A stretch of 64,000 nucleotides of DNA from Bacillus nakamurai (GTDB taxonomy: Bacteria > Bacillota > Bacilli > Bacillales > Bacillaceae), in the NCBI RefSeq assembly GCF_001584325.1, contig NZ_LSAZ01000005.1, forward strand, positions 1 to 64,000, given 5' to 3'. Every line of letters starts with the position of its first letter. The first letter of the stretch is position 1. A program made the position numbers and the translations under genes. The notes beneath the pieces were generated by a model. It did not search any database. It saw only the letters and a program-made list of their open reading frames with translations, and was not told the origin of the DNA. Of the stretch, positions 60,518 to 64,000 are shown piece by piece.

Positions 60518-61694
60518 ACATGCGGCCATTGTGCTTGATTTTAGTGCAAATGGGATCGGGATGATTCGCAGCCTGGCCCGAAAAGGAATAGATGTTTACG
60601 CGTTTGACACGGAGCAGCCTTATCGTATTGGAAAATCAAGATTAGCAACCTGCGGTATATGCCCCAGCCCTTTAACACAAGAGAAAGAGCTTCTGGAATT
60701 TCTGTCTGATTTTGCGAAGCAATTCCAAGTAAAGCCGGTATTATACGCAGGGGCCGATGACTACGTGGGGTTTATATCCAAATACCGCAAAACATTAGAC
60801 GAATTTTTTTTATTTTTGCTCCCGAGTCACTCGCTGTTGGAAACTGTTTTAGATAAACATAAAGCATATGAATTAGCAATTCAGCATAACATCCCTTGTC
60901 CGAAAACCTTTTTTCCGAACAATCAAGATGAGCTTGAAGAGGCTATCGCAACTATTGAGTTCCCGTGTATTTTAAAACCGGTGACCGGGCATGAATTTAG
61001 AAAAAAAGTAAACAAAAAAGCAATTGTTATGAAGGATGCAGCACAATTGCGGAAGGAGTACCAGTCCTACAGAGAAAATGGAAAACTGCTCGTGCAAGAA
61101 ATCATTCCCGGGGACAATGATTGTTTTTATAAAGTCGCCACTTTTTATGATGACCAAATGAAATTACTCGGCTTATTTTCTCTCCAAAAAAACCACCAAT
61201 TCCCTGCTGATTTTGGTACGGGCGCTCACGTCGTGAGCAAACGAATTCCTGAATTAATACAGAAGTGCCTGCCGTTTTTTGAAGCGATTCAGCTGAAAGG
61301 TATCGGTATGGCGGAATTTAAAAAGGATCCTCGTGACAATGTTTATAAATTTATAGAGATTAATCCGCGCTTCTGGCTCACCCATAGCCTCACAGAACCG
61401 GCAGGCGTCCATTTCGTTTACATGTATTATCTGTATGTGACTGGACAGCATGTGGAGCCCCAGCTCGAACAAAAAGACGGAATCAAGTGGATTTACGGGG
61501 TGCGTTACTTCTTAACATTCTTGCAGAAACGAAAAAGAGGAGAAATGACGTTCCGGACTTTTTGGAAAGGATGCAAAGGGAAAAAAGAGTATGCCCTATT
61601 TGCTTGGAATGATCCGATGCCGTTTATCAGAAGCACTTGGTCCCATCTCAAAAATAGCTGGAAACGGAAGCGAAAGGAAGATCGGCATGCATGA
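60507..61694 (+). CDS. ATP-grasp ligase
   Basis: A 395-residue ATP-grasp enzyme. The pre-ATP-grasp domain begins LDFSANGIGMIRSLARKG. The ATP-binding lysine region is FPCILKPVTGHEFRKK, and the metal-binding EINPRFW closes the site. The family makes amide or ester bonds from acyl phosphates. It overlaps the preceding gene by eleven bases, so it is in the same operon. The likely reaction is joining an amino acid or acid to an amino sugar; inferred from context only. Confidence 0.82.
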   Translation: MKHEHAAIVLDFSANGIGMIRSLARKGIDVYAFDTEQPYRIGKSRLATCGICPSPLTQEKELLEFLSDFAKQFQVKPVLYAGADDYVGFISKYRKTLDEFFLFLLPSHSLLETVLDKHKAYELAIQHNIPCPKTFFPNNQDELEEAIATIEFPCILKPVTGHEFRKKVNKKAIVMKDAAQLRKEYQSYRENGKLLVQEIIPGDNDCFYKVATFYDDQMKLLGLFSLQKNHQFPADFGTGAHVVSKRIPELIQKCLPFFEAIQLKGIGMAEFKKDPRDNVYKFIEINPRFWLTHSLTEPAGVHFVYMYYLYVTGQHVEPQLEQKDGIKWIYGVRYFLTFLQKRKRGEMTFRTFWKGCKGKKEYALFAWNDPMPFIRSTWSHLKNSWKRKRKEDRHA

Positions 61695-62742
61695 AAAGAA
61701 TTCTTTGTATGATGCATTTCAAAAGCTGAGAATTGATGAAAAATTATCGGATTCGTTTGGTGAGATGGCGGCTGTGAAGCCTGATGAAATAACGTGCTTA
61801 AAATCAACAAATAGAAGTGCGATTTATAAACTGCTTGTAAGACAAAAATCCGGAACCGCTCCGCTTATTTTGAAGGTGTACAATACTATCCGCCACAAAA
61901 ATGCAGTAGAGATTAATATATACGATAAAGCCCGTTCTGTTTTAAGCGATTTGCTGCCGGACATATATCTTATAGAAGAAAATGGACATGAGACGTGGGT
62001 GTTTATGGAGTTTGTCAGCCAGATCAGGGGGCAGCTTACATTTCATCCTAAACATTTCGGTTATATTATTCCATCTGTCGCTGAACTGCACAGCCGCACC
62101 TTTGAGAACGAAGACATTCCTGACGGCAAATGGCGGTCATGGCTTCCGGTATATGATTCGGGAACGATGAGGAAGGAGCGTAATAAACAGATAAAAAAAA
62201 CAGCGGAATTTATGGACAGGGCACTTGAAGATGAGCGGACAAAAGAAATCGTGAAGCCTCATTATCGGCAAATCACAACCTTGTTACAACAAGAAGGACC
62301 GGATTTTTTCCCCGAACTGATACAAAACGGTTCAGCCATCACACATGGCGATCTTCATATGCAGAACATCTGCGCCCACAATGTCTTCAGAAATGAACCG
62401 TGGGACATTCAATTTATTGATTGGGAATCAGCGAAATACGCACCGGTTTGGTTTGATATGGTTGTGCTGGTTGAAATTTTGCTCGGTTTCAGAAAAGATT
62501 GGAGCAAGCATGCAGAAGACATTCGGACTTACAGCGTGAAAGTATATACGAAAGAAATGAAAAAGCGGGGCATTCATTTTCGGACTCCTCCTATGACTCT
62601 TTATAAAATGGCCTACTTGCAGAGAACACTGGAGAAAGGGCTTCATACTCAATTGCGCAGAATCTTCGACAACCGGGGAGGGGAGCTGCTGCCGTACCAT
62701 TTAGATAAAGTGTCACGATGGGGCCGGGAATTAGGTTTGTAG
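61687..62742 (+). CDS. Aminoglycoside-phosphotransferase-like kinase
   Basis: A 351-residue APH/choline-kinase-like protein. The catalytic loop is ITHGDLHMQNIC and the metal Asp is in QFIDWESAKYAP. It is distantly like the CotS/CotI spore-coat kinases, which also sit next to GT4 genes. ATG 61687 overlaps the ATP-grasp stop by eight bases. Substrate unknown; a sugar hydroxyl is likely. Confidence 0.78.
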   Translation: MHEKNSLYDAFQKLRIDEKLSDSFGEMAAVKPDEITCLKSTNRSAIYKLLVRQKSGTAPLILKVYNTIRHKNAVEINIYDKARSVLSDLLPDIYLIEENGHETWVFMEFVSQIRGQLTFHPKHFGYIIPSVAELHSRTFENEDIPDGKWRSWLPVYDSGTMRKERNKQIKKTAEFMDRALEDERTKEIVKPHYRQITTLLQQEGPDFFPELIQNGSAITHGDLHMQNICAHNVFRNEPWDIQFIDWESAKYAPVWFDMVVLVEILLGFRKDWSKHAEDIRTYSVKVYTKEMKKRGIHFRTPPMTLYKMAYLQRTLEKGLHTQLRRIFDNRGGELLPYHLDKVSRWGRELGL

Positions 62743-62769
62743 GTTTACAGAGAGAGGGGGAGCGAGTTT

Positions 62770-64000
62770 TTGAGAGAAGAGATTGGAAAGTCAAACAGTC
62801 TGGTGCCTCTCACATTATTGCGCGTAATGGATCAATTTTATGGTATCGAACATCAAAGTGCTCAAGAGACATTACGGCCATTCGGTGTGGAAAGAAAGAA
62901 CTCCTCCAAAAGAAAAAAGCCATTACGTATTTTGTACGTGACCTTTCTTCGTTACCCAAATGTCGGAGGATTAGCGAGTTATATTGCGTCAGTTAAGACA
63001 GGTTTTGACAGCATCGGTCATCGGGCAGATGTCATCTCGCCGCTCCAAATGCCGCCATCTTATTTTCAGGAGGATATCCCGCGGGCCGCTGATGAAATCA
63101 GAGCGTTTCTTCTTGGCAGATACGGTGCCGCAAACGAAAAAGTTGTGAAAAACCTTAGCTATTTACATGTGTTTCAGAGATTTTTGAATGAAATGGACTT
63201 AGAACAATATGATTTGTTTCACGCGCAGGATTTATTTGCAGTCTTTTTGCTGGGATACCTTAATCAGACGTATCAGAGGCCGCTCTTCTTTACGCCTCAC
63301 GGTCATTTTACTAAAAGCCGGATCAAGTTTTATAAAATACAAAAGGGTTCACTTGAAGAGGCATACTTCAGCGAAATAGAAAGACAGGGTATTCGAGCTT
63401 CGGATAAAATCATTACTATCAGCGATTCCTTTCATGCGCCTTTAATGGATTACGGCGCGAAGGAGACCCAGCTGAAGACTGTTTATACCGGCATTCAATT
63501 TCAGCCCGCACCTCAGCAAAAAAGTGCTGAAAAGCTTGTGATTGTGTGTGTTTCCCGTCTGACAGAGCGAAAAGGACATGACGTGCTGCTGGACGCCCTC
63601 GCACAAATTCAGCAGCATTTGTCCGGGATTGAAATATGGATAATCGGAGACGGAAAAATGCGAAAGATTTTGGAAGAGAAGAGACAAAAGCTAGGTCTTT
63701 CCAGTGTGTTTTTCTTCGGAAAACGGCATGATGTGCCAGCGCTTTTGGCTGAATCATCTATTTTCGTCCTGCCCACGCTAAATGATAATTTTCCCGTAGC
63801 GATCATTGAGGCTATGTTTTCCGGTAAAGCCATTATCACATCTGACTGTGGGGGAATACCTGAAATGATCCGGCATGAGCAAACAGGGCTAATTTGTCAG
63901 CCCGGAAATAGTCGCGAGCTTGCCAATGCTCTCGTATTGCTGATTACGAATAAGTCTCTCAGAGAACGGCTCGGAAAAGAAGCACACTCATATGCCACGC
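62770..64000 (+). CDS. GT4 glycosyltransferase 2 (runs off the edge)
   Basis: A GT4 enzyme with no stop before the window ends. At least 410 residues are seen from TTG 62770, placed after GAGAGGGGG. TFLRYPNVGGLASYI, SRLTERKGHDVLLDAL and PVAIIEAMFSGKAII mirror glycosyltransferase 1 throughout, including the DLEQYDLFHAQDLF segment. The pair probably arose by duplication and adds two similar sugars. The 3' end is missing. Confidence 0.85.
   Translation, partial: MREEIGKSNSLVPLTLLRVMDQFYGIEHQSAQETLRPFGVERKNSSKRKKPLRILYVTFLRYPNVGGLASYIASVKTGFDSIGHRADVISPLQMPPSYFQEDIPRAADEIRAFLLGRYGAANEKVVKNLSYLHVFQRFLNEMDLEQYDLFHAQDLFAVFLLGYLNQTYQRPLFFTPHGHFTKSRIKFYKIQKGSLEEAYFSEIERQGIRASDKIITISDSFHAPLMDYGAKETQLKTVYTGIQFQPAPQQKSAEKLVIVCVSRLTERKGHDVLLDALAQIQQHLSGIEIWIIGDGKMRKILEEKRQKLGLSSVFFFGKRHDVPALLAESSIFVLPTLNDNFPVAIIEAMFSGKAIITSDCGGIPEMIRHEQTGLICQPGNSRELANALVLLITNKSLRERLGKEAHSYAT

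Overview
This is the replication-origin region of a Bacillus of the B. subtilis group, most likely B. velezensis/amyloliquefaciens. The core gene order (gyrA-gyrB-remB-recF-rlbA-dnaN-dnaA-oriC-rpmH-rnpA-spoIIIJ-jag-mnmE-mnmG-rsmG-noc-soj-spo0J-yyaC) and most proteins match B. subtilis closely. The sacB-levB pair and several inserted genes point to the velezensis side. Species is inferred from memory of these proteins, not from a search.

Layout. 1-9.3 kb: leftward initiation and topology genes, preceded at the left edge by an rRNA-type promoter that fires out of the window. 9.3-9.9 kb plus 7.8-7.92 kb: bipartite oriC with DnaA boxes on both sides of dnaA. 9.9-19.3 kb: rightward ribosome, RNase P, membrane insertase, tRNA modification and chromosome segregation genes, with a perfect parS inside spo0J. 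19.3-26.1 kb: yyaC, yyaD-like, yyzM, yyaE, ychF and rpsF-ssbA-rpsR. 26.4-29.1 kb: DNA-repair cluster adaA-adaB-(broken SplB-like radical SAM gene)-exoA. 29.2-35.1 kb: ccpB, yyaH, yyaJ, yyaK, yyaL.

34.9-41.7 kb is the most unusual part. An array of small AT-rich cassettes sits at the 5' end of yyaL. A short sequence taken from the codons of YyaL's CHWCHV motif recurs at every cassette boundary, and two displaced, decaying copies of the yyaL 5' end lie at the far side. The cassettes carry (A) an unknown membrane-anchored protein, (B) a three-gene set that looks like an endospore appendage system (a CotY/CotZ-like anchor with an Ena-like C-terminal domain, an Ena-like fibre subunit, and a collagen-like BclA-type tip protein) behind a sigma-K-like promoter, and (C) an arsenic operon arsR-arsI-acr3-arsC. 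No recombinase is visible in the window.

41.9-51.7 kb: accessory metabolism (YitT-type membrane protein, hydrolase, Asp/Glu racemase, DinB-like protein, metallo-beta-lactamase-fold protein, GntR regulator), then levB and sacB with the sacR antitermination leader, a yyaM-like exporter and a shortened VOC protein. 51.8-57.7 kb: ppaC, yybR, cotF, a 50-residue membrane peptide not normally called, yybS, gdpP and rplI. 57.9-64 kb: a kinase-like protein, then a tightly overlapping operon of PIG-L deacetylase, GT4 glycosyltransferase, ATP-grasp ligase, APH-like kinase and a second, paralogous GT4 that runs off the right edge. This looks like an assembly line for a sugar conjugate of unknown structure.

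No tRNA, rRNA gene body, CRISPR array, insertion sequence or integrase was seen.
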